DNA of 64,000 nt from Pseudovibrio sp. M1P-2-3 (GTDB taxonomy: Bacteria; Pseudomonadota; Alphaproteobacteria; Rhizobiales; Stappiaceae): positions 1,432,501 to 1,496,500 of the forward strand of contig NZ_JARRCW010000001.1 in assembly GCF_031501865.1 (NCBI RefSeq). Direction: 5' to 3'. The position numbers and the translations under genes were made by a program. Below the pieces are notes generated by a model. The model had not been told where the DNA came from, searched no databases, and worked only from the letters and a program-made list of their open reading frames with translations. Of this stretch, positions 55,817 to 64,000 are shown in pieces (positions within the stretch are counted from its first letter, which is position 1; the number at the start of each line of letters is the position of its first letter).

Positions 55817-56209
55817 ATGAGGAATCTTGGGTTTGTGGTGACCACCACCATTTTTGTTCTTTCTGGTCTGGTAGGGGTTGCAAGCGCACAGACTGTTAGA
55901 GTTGAAAGGTGCGGGTTCAAGGCAGGGCCGGAGGGGAATAGCACCGGTGCGGAGGTGCTGGTGGATAGTGAGGAGAGTGCCTTAAGTCCTGATGGTCTGG
56001 TTGGAATGGTGCTTGGGGCGAAAAAAGGCGATCAATCTCCCATGAATGGAGATTGTGTGACCTATCAAAATCTGAAGCCGGTTTATCAATGCCAGTCAAC
56101 GCACCCAAGCTTTACCTTCAAACCTGTGAAGTATAGATACCGCATTTTGAGCAGGAACCAGACAGTCCTCATCGACTGGCGTGAAATTTCCTGCAAGGAC
56201 ACAAGTTAA
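55817..56209 (+). CDS. Small secreted protein
   Basis: About 130 residues with a Sec signal peptide: MRNLGFVVTTTIFVLSGLVGVASA, cleavage before QTVRV. The mature chain has four cysteines (ERCGF, GDCVTY, YQCQST, ISCKDT), which suggests two disulfides. ATG 55817 (or 55814) is set by GAGGAG at 55804-55809; the longer frame upstream has no signal and crosses the rpsI terminator. No family recognised. Converges with the DUF6653 gene. Confidence 0.68.
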   Translation: MRNLGFVVTTTIFVLSGLVGVASAQTVRVERCGFKAGPEGNSTGAEVLVDSEESALSPDGLVGMVLGAKKGDQSPMNGDCVTYQNLKPVYQCQSTHPSFTFKPVKYRYRILSRNQTVLIDWREISCKDTS

Positions 56210-56227
56210 AGCGGCTTTTGCGCAGCG

Positions 56228-56848
56228 CTATCCACGCCGATTGAGCGGGGGGTATACCTTGTAGGTATTATTGTCATTATCGGGGGAGAGCTGCCAGGAC
56301 TTGTAAACGGGGTGCGTATTTTTAACCTCTGCGTACAATCTGGACATGGAGTCCAGATAGGTGAGCTTGCTGAGGAGGGCAATGCTGCCCCCTGTGATGG
56401 CGATCAAGGGGAGGGTGTTTATAGCTCCGACAATCCCGCTCACCATGCCAACCAAGGTCACTAGGGTAAGAGTGAATGCTTGTTTGCTTCGAAGACTTTC
56501 GATGGGAACAAAATGTCGATTGTGCCAGATCCGCTCTCCAAAGGCGGCCCGTGCTGGCCAGCTTTTTACGTTGACGGGTAGTGAGAGTAAACGGGGGGCA
56601 AAAATGACAATTGCTGCAATAAATAGAAGAATGGATCCCGTGATGGGCCACCCCAGATCCGGTTGGAAGTAGAGAGTGGCAATGGTGAGGGGACCGCTTA
56701 TCAGGCGCAGGTTCAGGCTGAGCCAGGTTGCTTGTGCGGTGAGTAAACGGCTATCCAGCCCGATGGTCCGAAGTTGACCAACTGGCAGGGCGCGTGCGCG
56801 AAAGGTGCCGGCTTTATATTTATTTTGTACGGCGCTCGTATCCTTCAC
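56228..56848 (-). CDS. DUF6653-like membrane protein
   Basis: A 206-residue protein with helices at about 45-62, 68-85, 127-145 and 148-163. The central FAPRLLSLPVNVKSWPARAAFGERIWHNRHFVPIE fits the DUF6653 pattern (W-x-R-x-x-x-GE-x-x-W). The hydrophilic C-terminus SMSRLYAEVKNTHPVYKSW is typical. Function unknown. It lies downstream of phaC in the same direction, separated by a terminator hairpin. Confidence 0.7.
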   Translation of the reverse strand: MKDTSAVQNKYKAGTFRARALPVGQLRTIGLDSRLLTAQATWLSLNLRLISGPLTIATLYFQPDLGWPITGSILLFIAAIVIFAPRLLSLPVNVKSWPARAAFGERIWHNRHFVPIESLRSKQAFTLTLVTLVGMVSGIVGAINTLPLIAITGGSIALLSKLTYLDSMSRLYAEVKNTHPVYKSWQLSPDNDNNTYKVYPPLNRRG

Positions 56849-56863
56849 GGGGAGGCTCCTAAT

Positions 56864-56891
56864 AAAGAAAGGGGCTGTTGCCCCTTTCTTT
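56864..56891 (-). terminator. Intrinsic terminator of phaC
   Basis: AAAGAAAGGGGC (56864-56875) is a perfect complement of GCCCCTTTCTTT (56880-56891) around TGTT. It lies 24 nt past the phaC stop on the minus strand and 16 nt before the next minus-strand start, so it separates phaC from the DUF6653 gene. Confidence 0.88.
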
Positions 56892-56914
56892 TACTCTAAG
56901 TTAAAGAACTGAGG

Positions 56915-58723
56915 TCAGGACCGCACTTTAACATAACTTCCAGGAGCGTCTTCCAGTATTTTTACCTTATCTCCATTCAGGAGGCGGGCCGGCACCTGTT
57001 CATCATCATGGTCTTTGATCCATTTGTCCCAGTGTGTCCACCATGAACCAGGGTGCTCAGTGGCGCTCTTCTCCCACTCTTCCAGTGTTTCGCAGGATTT
57101 ACTGTTGGTCCAGTACTGATACTTTTTCTTGGAGGGTGGGTTTACAACCCCGGCAATATGGCCAGAGCCACTCAAAACATAATCAACAGGTCCACCGAAT
57201 AGTTTGGAGCCTTTGAATACAGACAGGGCCGGAGCAATGTGATCTTTCTTCGTGGCCAGATTATAAATGGGAATCTTAATGTCCGAGGGCTTCAATACCC
57301 GCTTGGCCATACGCAACTTACCCTCCGCGAAGGCGTTGTTTAAATAACAGTTGCGCAAGTAATAGGAGTGGTTGGCCGCAGCCATGCGGGGGCTGTCGGA
57401 GCTCCAGTAGAGAAGATCGAAGGCATCAGGGGCTTCACCCTTGATATAGTTACCCACCACGTAGCGCCAGATCAGATCGTTGGGACGCAGCATGTTAAAG
57501 GCGGCTGCCATTTTACTTCCGTCCAGATAGCCCTTGCGTTTCATCTGATCTTCAAGACATTCAAGCTGCTCTTCATCCACGAAAACTTTCAGATCGCCTG
57601 CGTTGGTAAAGTCAATCTGGGTGGTGAAAAATGTAGTCGTGGCTATCTTGTCGTCTTCACCAATTCTGGCAAGGTAGGCCAGTGTGAATGCCAGTAAAGT
57701 ACCACCCACGCAGTAGCCGATAGCATTGACTGTTTTTTCGCCTGTTGCTTTTTCCACGGCCTCAAGGGATTCAAGGATTCCCTCTTTCATGTAGTGCTCA
57801 AAGCTCTTCTTGGCCTGTCTCTCATCCGGGTTCACCCAAGAGACCACAAAGGTTGTGTGCCCTTGTTCGACTGCCCAACGGATAAAAGATTTTTCCGCAT
57901 CCAAATCCAGGATGTAATACTTGTTAATCCAGGGTGGAATGATCAGAAGTGGCCGTTTGAGGACGTTTTCCGTGGTTGGACTGTACTGAATCAGCTGGCA
58001 TAGATCATTTTGCATGATCACCTTGCCAGGGGTAGTGGCAAGGTTCTTGCCAACCTCAAACTCGGCACTGTCTGTCTGCCTGATTTTCAGGTCTCCATTG
58101 CCGGCCTCAATGTCTTCCGCAAGATTGCCAAGGCCGGTGGCAAGGTTCTTGCCGTTTGTGGCAAAAGTTTCGCGCAAAAGCTCTGGATTGGTCAAAACAA
58201 AGTTGGAAGGGGAGAATGCGTCTGCGAGCTGGCGGATGTAAAATTCTGCCTTGTGTTTAGTGTGCTCGTCCAGATCATCTGCTTCTTCCACCAGGTCTTC
58301 GGCCCAGTTGCTCGTTTGCAGGTACATCTGCTTGAGGAAGTCGAAAATGCTGTTGTCGTTCCATTCAGGGTCTTTGAAGCGCCTGTCCGTGGGAGTTGGT
58401 TTGACGGCAGGCTCGTCACTGTCGCCGCTCATGCGTTTAAGGGAGCTTTCCCAAACATTCATGTAACCAGTCCAAAGGCGAGACTGGGCTTCAATGGCTC
58501 TGCCGGGGTCTTTGGCCCAATAGCCCCCCACCTCAACAAGGGCCTTCAGGATACCCGCCACCTGATCGGGAGAGTCCGGCTCGATTTCACCTTTTTCCCG
58601 AGGCTCAAGATAGGCTGCAAGGGCACGACCGCCGTTTTCAAATATTTTGGCAATATTTCTTGATAGTTCTTCCGGGTCTTTTACTGTGTACTGTGAAATT
58701 AGGTTCCTATGATCAGTGGTCAT
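56915..58723 (-). CDS. phaC: Class I poly(3-hydroxyalkanoate) synthase
   Basis: A 602-residue polymerase that builds PHA granules from (R)-3-hydroxyacyl-CoA. The lipase-like box GYCVGGTLL holds the catalytic cysteine (near residue 337). The triad aspartate is in YNLATKKDHIAP and the histidine in LSGSGHIAGVVNPP. LLIIPPWINKYYILDLDAEKSFIRWAVEQGHTTFVVSWVNPD and PFDLLYWSSD-type sequence (DAFDLLYWSSDSPRM) are diagnostic of class I. Size is as usual. phaA and phaB are not adjacent. Confidence 0.97.
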   Translation of the reverse strand: MTTDHRNLISQYTVKDPEELSRNIAKIFENGGRALAAYLEPREKGEIEPDSPDQVAGILKALVEVGGYWAKDPGRAIEAQSRLWTGYMNVWESSLKRMSGDSDEPAVKPTPTDRRFKDPEWNDNSIFDFLKQMYLQTSNWAEDLVEEADDLDEHTKHKAEFYIRQLADAFSPSNFVLTNPELLRETFATNGKNLATGLGNLAEDIEAGNGDLKIRQTDSAEFEVGKNLATTPGKVIMQNDLCQLIQYSPTTENVLKRPLLIIPPWINKYYILDLDAEKSFIRWAVEQGHTTFVVSWVNPDERQAKKSFEHYMKEGILESLEAVEKATGEKTVNAIGYCVGGTLLAFTLAYLARIGEDDKIATTTFFTTQIDFTNAGDLKVFVDEEQLECLEDQMKRKGYLDGSKMAAAFNMLRPNDLIWRYVVGNYIKGEAPDAFDLLYWSSDSPRMAAANHSYYLRNCYLNNAFAEGKLRMAKRVLKPSDIKIPIYNLATKKDHIAPALSVFKGSKLFGGPVDYVLSGSGHIAGVVNPPSKKKYQYWTNSKSCETLEEWEKSATEHPGSWWTHWDKWIKDHDDEQVPARLLNGDKVKILEDAPGSYVKVRS

Positions 58724-58757
58724 TGACTTTACAAATCCCTATTTTCGGAGGAGACCC

Positions 58758-58784
58758 ATGAAAAGGGTCCCTAATCTACTTTAA
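58758..58784 (+). CDS. Candidate 8-codon micro-ORF in a hairpin loop
   Basis: MKRVPNLL followed by TAA, preceded by a perfect ribosome-binding site GGAGGAG (58747-58753). GGAGGAGACCC pairs with GGGTCCCT so that the ATG sits in the hairpin loop, which could control access to the site. Two terminator-like hairpins follow at 58808 and 58860. It could be a leader peptide or the chance complement of a phaC 5' UTR structure. Low confidence as a gene. Confidence 0.2.
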   Translation: MKRVPNLL

Positions 58785-58859
58785 ATTCCAAAAAATAGTT
58801 CCAGTAACTTTAGGTAAAGTTTTTTTATTCATTGATTATTACAGTTCCAAGAAACTTCA

Positions 58860-58883
58860 CCTCTATTATAGAGGGGTTTTTTT
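58860..58883 (+). terminator. Intrinsic terminator with no obvious upstream gene
   Basis: CCTCTA (58860-58865) pairs with TAGAGG (58869-58874) around TTA, followed by GG and seven T. It points along the plus strand, yet the only annotated gene upstream is phaC on the minus strand. A short plus-strand transcript, or protection of phaC from antisense transcription, would explain it. A weaker AACTTT-AGGT-AAAGTT-T7 hairpin lies 50 nt earlier. Confidence 0.7.
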
Positions 58884-59162
58884 ATTTTCCTATGAAAACT
58901 ATTGGGTTATGTGTCGCTATGCCTAATTAAATAGGCCCATAAATAAAATATTTACCTAAAGTTGAGGTTTTTGCCGCTGGCTGATGGGGAGAACCGGCGC
59001 TATGCGGGGGTCATGCAAGCCGAAACCGGTGAGAATCGTGTATAGACTGTCTATAAATATAGTCGGGCGCTAGCTATCGAGTGATGGTCTGCAGTAACTG
59101 GTTCTGCAAAGCTATCGCAATAACCGCTCACCCTGACACCGAAATGAAAGCATCATAAATCC

Positions 59163-59492
59163 ATGACAAACAACCGTTCTCGATCACTCTTTGGCCTTTG
59201 TTTTGTAACTGCCTTGGCGATCCTTTCCGGCTGCACGTTTAACGAGAACCTGACCCTTTCGGAAGCCATGCAGCAGGATGACAAAATTCCTGGTGAGCCG
59301 GAGTATGAGCCTATTCTTTATAATGATGATGGCCTGCTTTCAGATGAACAGCGTCAGCAGACGGAAGCTGAACTTATGGCTTTGAATGAGAATGCACAGC
59401 GCGCGGGAGCCGCCAGCCAGCAAGCGGGCGGGCAGAGCTCGGAGCTTGAGCAGATTGCTGACGAGGCGCAGCAAAGTGCACAAAATCCGTAG
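59163..59492 (+). CDS. Small lipoprotein
   Basis: A 109-residue protein with lipobox LSGC (LFGLCFVTALAILSGCTF), lipidated cysteine at residue 24. The mature chain is acidic and Gln/Glu/Ala-rich; residues 60-105 look like a disordered or helical tail (QTEAELMALNENAQRAG). Small lipoproteins are often seen just upstream of this aminotransferase-hom cluster in alphaproteobacteria, but I do not recognise a named family. Confidence 0.75.
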   Translation: MTNNRSRSLFGLCFVTALAILSGCTFNENLTLSEAMQQDDKIPGEPEYEPILYNDDGLLSDEQRQQTEAELMALNENAQRAGAASQQAGGQSSELEQIADEAQQSAQNP

Positions 59493-59765
59493 AAATAGAG
59501 TCAATCTCCTCTGAATTTTATACAAATTGATGGACCTGCCGAAGAAGTTTACCTGTTTATACAAGTGGGTAACTTTTGAGGGGGCTCACAAAGAAAATTG
59601 GGGAGGAATTCTCATCTGGCGTATTAATTGAGAAAAAATATCGTCAAATCCGCCCTCAACCCCATGCAAAAGCCTGTGGTTCCTGCTAAAACAGCCGCCC
59701 AAGGGGCAGACGCTGTAGTTGCCCCTAGAAAACATGAGTATTAATAAATAAGCGAGGCTTTTGGT

Positions 59766-60977
59766 ATGGACGACTTTCACAAGACACGCAGGCTCCCGCC
59801 CTATGTCTTTGAACAGGTAAACCGTCTTAAGGCCAAAGCACGAGCGGCGGGCGCGGATATTATTGATTTGGGTATGGGCAACCCCGATCATCCTACACCG
59901 CAGCACATCGTTGATAAGCTGGTTGAGACTGTTCAAAATCCCCGCACCCACCGGTATTCCAGCTCCAAAGGTATTCCCGGTTTGCGCCGTGCGCAGGCAG
60001 CCTACTATGAGCGCCGCTTTGGCGTGAAACTGGACCCTGATACGCAGGTTGTGGCCACCCTTGGCTCCAAGGAAGGCTTTGCCAACATGGCGCAGGCCAT
60101 TACGGCCCCCGGTGATGTGGTCTTGGTGCCAAATCCAAGTTACCCGATCCATGCCTTTGGCTTCCTTATGGCTGGTGGTTCTTTGCGCTCCATTCCGGCT
60201 CAGCCGGGGCCGGAGGTGTTTGAAGCGCTGGAGCGGGCTGTTGTACACTCCATTCCAAAGCCGATTGCCATTGTGCTTTGCTATCCGTCCAATCCGACGG
60301 GAGCTTGTGCGGATATTGAGTTCTACCGCGATATTGTGGCCTTTGCCCGTAAGCATGATATCTTCGTACTCTCCGATCTTGCTTATTCAGAAATCTATTT
60401 CGGTGAAACACCGCCACCATCCATTCTTCAGGTTCCTGGCGCAATGGATGTGGCCGTAGAGTTTACATCCTTGTCGAAAACCTTCTCCATGCCCGGCTGG
60501 CGCATGGGCTTTGCTGTTGGCAACGAGCGGTTGATTGCAGCGCTTGCCCGTGTAAAATCCTATCTGGACTACGGTGCTTTCACGCCTATTCAGGTAGCCG
60601 CCACCGCTGCGCTTAATGGACCGGAAGATTGCATTGAAGAAATGCGCACCATGTACCGCAAGCGCCGTGATGTTCTGGTTGAAGCCTTCACCCGCGCGGG
60701 TTGGCCAATTCCAGCTCCTGAGGCAAGCATGTTTGTGTGGGCACCAATTCCGGCGCGTTTTGAGCACCTTGGTTCCCTCGAATTCTCTAAGCTTCTCATT
60801 GAGCGGGCGGACGTTGCCGTGGCGCCAGGGGTTGGCTTTGGCGAGCACGGAGAAGGGTTTGTTCGCATTGGCTTGGTGGAAAACGAGCAACGTATCCGTC
60901 AGGCAGCAAGAGGCATTCGCAGGTTTTTTGATGAAACCGGTAGCAATTCAGAAGAGTTGAGCAACTCGGACGTTTAA
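59766..60977 (+). CDS. Class I/II aminotransferase (AlaC / LL-DAP aminotransferase-like)
   Basis: A 403-residue PLP aminotransferase of fold type I. DLGMGNPDHPTPQHIVDKLVE is the N-terminal substrate region, YPSNPTGACAD the Asn that contacts PLP, and FTSLSKTFSMPGWRMGFAVGN carries the Schiff-base lysine. GEGFVRIGLVENEQRIRQAARGI ends with the carboxylate-binding arginine. Alphaproteobacterial proteins of this type, encoded just before hom, are variously annotated as alanine (AlaC) or LL-diaminopimelate aminotransferases. It lies 28 nt before hom, so it is cotranscribed. Confidence 0.9.
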   Translation: MDDFHKTRRLPPYVFEQVNRLKAKARAAGADIIDLGMGNPDHPTPQHIVDKLVETVQNPRTHRYSSSKGIPGLRRAQAAYYERRFGVKLDPDTQVVATLGSKEGFANMAQAITAPGDVVLVPNPSYPIHAFGFLMAGGSLRSIPAQPGPEVFEALERAVVHSIPKPIAIVLCYPSNPTGACADIEFYRDIVAFARKHDIFVLSDLAYSEIYFGETPPPSILQVPGAMDVAVEFTSLSKTFSMPGWRMGFAVGNERLIAALARVKSYLDYGAFTPIQVAATAALNGPEDCIEEMRTMYRKRRDVLVEAFTRAGWPIPAPEASMFVWAPIPARFEHLGSLEFSKLLIERADVAVAPGVGFGEHGEGFVRIGLVENEQRIRQAARGIRRFFDETGSNSEELSNSDV

Positions 60978-61005
60978 CGTGTAACCTCAGTGGTAAAAGA
61001 GTTTC

Positions 61006-62331
61006 ATGAGTGAACTATTGAAAGTTGGTGTTGCAGGTCTGGGTACGGTTGGGACCTCGCTGCTGCGCATACTGGAACGTAAATCGAATATCCTTGCCCA
61101 TCGTAGCGGCAAGGAGATCAAGGTTGTGGCGGTCTCCGCAAGAAGCCGGGACAAGGATCGTGGAGTAGACCTTTCTGGTGCTTTGTGGTTCGATGATCCG
61201 GTCGAAATGGCGCGCTCCCCCGAGATTGATGTGTTTATTGAGTTGATTGGCGGCGAGAACGGTTCGGCGGAAGCCAGCGTTCGCGCAGCTCTGGAAGCAG
61301 GCAAGCATGTGGTCACGGCCAATAAGGCACTGCTTGCAAAACACGCGGTTTCTTTGTCCGCACTGGCCGAGAGCCAAGGCGTGAGCCTGAACTACGAGGC
61401 AGCCGTTGCCGGTGGAATCCCGATTGTTAAAACCATGCGCGAGAGTTTGGCAGGTAACAGTGTGGACCGTGTTTACGGGATCATGAACGGAACCTGTAAC
61501 TACATCCTTACCCGCATGGAAGGGGAAGGCCTTGCATTTGCCGAGTGTCTGGCTGATGCACAGCGTCTTGGTTATGCAGAAGCGGACCCGACGTTTGATA
61601 TTGAAGGTTTCGATACTGCCCATAAACTCTCACTGCTGACCAGTTTGGCCTTTGGTTGCGAAGTGGACAGTGATGCCATCTATGTGGAAGGTATCACCTC
61701 CATTACGCCCGAAGACATTCAAGCGGCTGATGAGCTGGGGTACCGAATCAAACTGCTTGGTGTTGCACAGCGCACAGACAGCGGTATCGAGCAGCGGGTT
61801 CACCCGACAATGGTGCCCAAGTCTTCGGCGATTGCCCGTATTGACGGCGTCTTGAACGCAGTTGCCGTAGACGGGGATGCTGTGGGGGAAGTTATTCTTG
61901 TGGGTCCAGGTGCTGGCGGCGATGCGACTGCCTCTTCTGTTGTCTCGGATATTGCAGATATTGCACGTGGTGATGATCTGGCTGTCTTTGGTCAGAAAGC
62001 GGAAACACTTACCCCCTATAAAAAAGCCAGAATGCGCTCTCATGAAGGGGGCTACTACATTCGTCTACGTGTTGTGGATGAACCTGGCTCGTTTGCAACT
62101 ATTGCGCGGTGTATGGCTGACAAAGGGATTTCTTTAGAATCTATCGTCCAAAAAAGCCGGGATGCCCACAGCAATGTGTCGGGAATGCACGATCCGGATG
62201 ACCCGCAAACAGTCATTTTGATCACCTATGAAACATCGGAGATGATGGTCAGGGAAGCTCTGGAAGCGATTGCTTCCGAAAATGTTACTACCTGTATGGC
62301 GCAGGTTTTACGTATTGAGAAATTGAAATAA
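61006..62331 (+). CDS. hom: Homoserine dehydrogenase
   Basis: A 441-residue NAD(P)-dependent enzyme reducing aspartate semialdehyde to homoserine for threonine and methionine. The cofactor loop is VGVAGLGTVGTSLLRIL (residues 6-22), ALEAGKHVVTANKALLA follows, and GIMNGTCNYILTRMEGEGLAFAECLADAQRLGYAEADPTFDIEGFDTAHKLSLL-type sequence is the catalytic domain. A C-terminal ACT domain (about 355-435, GGYYIRLRVVDEPGSFATIARCMADKGISLESIVQ) implies feedback control, probably by threonine. Operon with the aminotransferase and glpX. Confidence 0.96.
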   Translation: MSELLKVGVAGLGTVGTSLLRILERKSNILAHRSGKEIKVVAVSARSRDKDRGVDLSGALWFDDPVEMARSPEIDVFIELIGGENGSAEASVRAALEAGKHVVTANKALLAKHAVSLSALAESQGVSLNYEAAVAGGIPIVKTMRESLAGNSVDRVYGIMNGTCNYILTRMEGEGLAFAECLADAQRLGYAEADPTFDIEGFDTAHKLSLLTSLAFGCEVDSDAIYVEGITSITPEDIQAADELGYRIKLLGVAQRTDSGIEQRVHPTMVPKSSAIARIDGVLNAVAVDGDAVGEVILVGPGAGGDATASSVVSDIADIARGDDLAVFGQKAETLTPYKKARMRSHEGGYYIRLRVVDEPGSFATIARCMADKGISLESIVQKSRDAHSNVSGMHDPDDPQTVILITYETSEMMVREALEAIASENVTTCMAQVLRIEKLK

Positions 62332-62384
62332 AATTTCTTTTCCTATATGGACAGGCCATCGAACACCTAGAGGTTTAAAAAGCT

Positions 62385-63371
62385 ATGGCTGAGAGTCAAG
62401 GGAACGACGAAAACGTTCTGGACCGAATTCTTACACTTGAATTGGCACGCGTGACGGAACGTGCTGCTGTAGCCGCAGCACGTTTGCGTGGCCGTGGAGA
62501 TGAAAAGGCAGCGGATCAGGTTGCCGTGGATGCCATGCGCCGCGAACTCAACCAGCTGCCTATTGATGGCACTGTGGTGATTGGAGAAGGGGAGCGCGAT
62601 GAGGCTCCTATGCTCTATATCGGTGAGCAGGTGGGCACAAAGGCCGGCGCGAAGGTTGATATTGCTCTGGACCCGCTTGAGGGAACAACAATCTGTGCCA
62701 AGAATATGCCGAACTCCTTGGCGGTTATTGCCATGGCGACTGCTGGCGGGTTGCTGAACGCGCCTGACAGCTACATGGAAAAGATTGCGGTTGGACCGGG
62801 TTACCCTGAGGGTGTGATTGATCTGGACCGGCCTATCCTTGAGAATCTGAAGTCTGTTGCGCGAGCAAAAGGCGTTGAGGTTGAAGAGCTGACAGTGTGT
62901 GTGCTGGACCGGCCACGCCATGCCAAGCTGATTGACGATATTCGTGCATGTGGTGCGTCTATCTACCTGATCGGTGATGGCGATGTGGCTGGTATTATCC
63001 ATACAACCGATACGGAGCAGACCGGTATTGACCTTTATGTGGGTATCGGCGGCGCGCCGGAAGGTGTTCTGGCTGCTGCGGCTCTGCGCTGTATTGGCGG
63101 GCAGATGCAAGGGCGTCTTGTGATAACCCGTGAAGAACAGGTGGAGCGTGCCAAGCGTATGGGCATCACTGACACAAACCGCAAGTTCTCTCTTGAGGAA
63201 TTGGCGGGCGGGGATGTTTTATTTGCCGCAACCGGTGTGACTGATGGCAACTTCCTCAAAGGTGTAAAGTTCGCGTCTAGCGGTGTGAAAACACACACAG
63301 TGGTGATGCGCTCCACATCAGGCACAGTTCGTTATATCGAAGCCCGCCATGCTCATGCAGATAAATTCTAG
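62385..63371 (+). CDS. glpX: Class II fructose-1,6-bisphosphatase
   Basis: A 328-residue GlpX-type gluconeogenic phosphatase. Metal-binding and active-site sequences: VVIGEGERDEAPMLYIGEQVG, VDIALDPLEGTTICAKNMPNSLAVIAMA and IGGAPEGVLAAAALRCIGGQMQGRL. ELAGGDVLFAATGVTDGNFLKGVKF contains the late conserved motif. The order hom-glpX-recJ is widely kept in alphaproteobacteria. 53 nt after hom. Confidence 0.96.
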   Translation: MAESQGNDENVLDRILTLELARVTERAAVAAARLRGRGDEKAADQVAVDAMRRELNQLPIDGTVVIGEGERDEAPMLYIGEQVGTKAGAKVDIALDPLEGTTICAKNMPNSLAVIAMATAGGLLNAPDSYMEKIAVGPGYPEGVIDLDRPILENLKSVARAKGVEVEELTVCVLDRPRHAKLIDDIRACGASIYLIGDGDVAGIIHTTDTEQTGIDLYVGIGGAPEGVLAAAALRCIGGQMQGRLVITREEQVERAKRMGITDTNRKFSLEELAGGDVLFAATGVTDGNFLKGVKFASSGVKTHTVVMRSTSGTVRYIEARHAHADKF

Positions 63372-63411
63372 GGTGACGTGAGACTTATTCCTCTTTGATG
63401 ACAGCTGAAAC

Positions 63412-63436
63412 GGGCGGGTGTAGTACACACTCGCCC
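63412..63436 (+). terminator. Intrinsic terminator after glpX
   Basis: GGGCGGGTGT pairs with ACACTCGCCC (one G-T pair) around a short AGTAC loop, followed by the T-rich CCTTTGCTTTTT. It lies 40 nt past the glpX stop and before recJ, so recJ probably has its own promoter or depends on read-through. Confidence 0.75.
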
Positions 63437-63474
63437 CTTTGCTTTTTGAGACAGCCTTTCTAGCAGTGACAGTG

Positions 63475-64000
63475 ATGATGACAAGTTTGGATAAAACCAG
63501 CCGACGAACAGTTCTGGGCGTGAGAAAATCCGCCAACGGCAAGGAATGGCGCGAACGGCTTAATGAAGTTGGAGCCGCACAGGCCCTCGCGGTTTCTCAG
63601 CGTACAGAAATCTCCGAGGTTGTTGGGCGGGTCCTTATTGGCCGGGATGTGAGCTTGGAAGACGCGGATCAGTTTCTTGATCCCACGTTGAAATCACTGA
63701 TGCCGGACCCTTCCTCTTTGGTGGATATGGACCGGGCGGCCATTAAACTTGCCGAGGCGATCGAGCAGGGCACTTCCCTTGCCATTTTTGGCGACTATGA
63801 TGTGGACGGGGCAACCTCCTCCGCCCTTCTTTGCCGCTATCTGCGTGCACTAGGGCTTTCTCCTGATGTCTATATCCCTGATCGAATCATTGACGGGTAT
63901 GGGCCAAACCCCACGGCACTGGAACAGCTTTATCAAGGAGGCGCACGCCTTCTGGTGACCGTTGATTGTGGCTCGACATCTTTCGAGGCATTTGAGGCGG
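63475..64000 (+). CDS. recJ: Single-stranded-DNA-specific exonuclease RecJ (5' part)
   Basis: The first 175 codons of a protein running off the window end. The DHH-family motif I is AIFGDYDVDGATSSALLCRYL (near residues 101-121), giving the catalytic Asp residues that bind Mn/Mg. RIIDGYGPN and LLVTVDCGS (motif II) follow as expected in RecJ, which degrades single-stranded DNA 5' to 3' in recombination and mismatch repair. ATG 63475 or 63478. Follows glpX as in many alphaproteobacteria. Confidence 0.93.
   Translation, partial: MMTSLDKTSRRTVLGVRKSANGKEWRERLNEVGAAQALAVSQRTEISEVVGRVLIGRDVSLEDADQFLDPTLKSLMPDPSSLVDMDRAAIKLAEAIEQGTSLAIFGDYDVDGATSSALLCRYLRALGLSPDVYIPDRIIDGYGPNPTALEQLYQGGARLLVTVDCGSTSFEAFEA

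Larger units (their letters stand above)
58724..59162. other. phaC upstream region with hairpins
   Basis: About 439 nt between phaC (minus) and a lipoprotein gene (plus). It holds the small plus-strand structure at 58747-58883. Beyond that come an AT-rich stretch and, at 59044-59063, an imperfect dyad GACTGTCT-ATAAATATAGTC. A TTTACCTAAAGT word occurs twice in related form near 58811 and 58951. No further gene is visible. Confidence 0.4.

Overview
The window is a stretch of alphaproteobacterial chromosome. The 23S rRNA is of the short alphaproteobacterial type, and hom-glpX-recJ, rplM-rpsI, ctaA with a DUF2842 protein, and class I phaC are typical of that class. Moderate G+C, a rich surface-polysaccharide repertoire and dispersed palindromic repeats suggest a marine member of Hyphomicrobiales (a Stappiaceae/Pseudovibrio-like genome); this placement is inference, not identification.

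Layout. 1-3.1 kb: end of an rRNA operon (23S, 5S, terminator). 3.1-8.4 kb: accessory genes (RidA-like protein, 2OG-Fe(II) oxygenase, an 8-bp tandem repeat of 26 units, a secreted LRR protein, an S41 peptidase). 8.5-16.4 kb: an ABC-F ATPase, then a YejFABE-type peptide importer operon. 16.4-22.6 kb: a methyltransferase, convergent with a five-gene minus-strand operon of four glycosyltransferases and a deacetylase-like protein. 22.8-28.2 kb: a divergent plus-strand operon with a strongly modified ABC exporter, a cyclic-nucleotide-binding protein, a metallo-beta-lactamase-fold hydrolase and a membrane class III nucleotidyl cyclase. 28.3-33.7 kb: an SDR gene, then AT-rich accessory DNA with small secreted proteins, a compact transcription unit for a 26-residue basic peptide, a decayed and a complete IS630-family element flanking a deaminase-like protein, all ending at a tRNA-Pro(GGG). 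33.8-43.9 kb: an exopolysaccharide locus (Wzy/WaaL-like polymerase, polyprenyl sugar phosphotransferase, GT4, Wza-like, Wzc-like, CelD/BcsL acyltransferase, deacetylase). 43.9-54.2 kb: metabolic genes (ctaA, metY, CoA-binding protein, enoyl-CoA hydratase, thioesterase, truncated MarR, KAS II, LRR protein, alcohol dehydrogenase). 54.6-64.0 kb: rplM-rpsI, a DUF6653 protein, phaC, a lipoprotein, an aminotransferase, hom, glpX and the start of recJ.

The most unusual feature is the divergent pair of operons at 17.0-28.2 kb. A glycan-building operon faces an operon that looks able to make, bind and possibly degrade a cyclic nucleotide. The latter is headed by an exporter whose ATPase domain has lost its key catalytic residues and gained about 300 residues with a triplicated motif. 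Other points of interest are the deaminase-like protein on the tRNA-Pro island, composite dispersed repeats that supply the 3' ends of two genes, the octanucleotide repeat open in all six frames, and two very small possible transcription units (29.5-29.7 kb and 58.75-58.88 kb).
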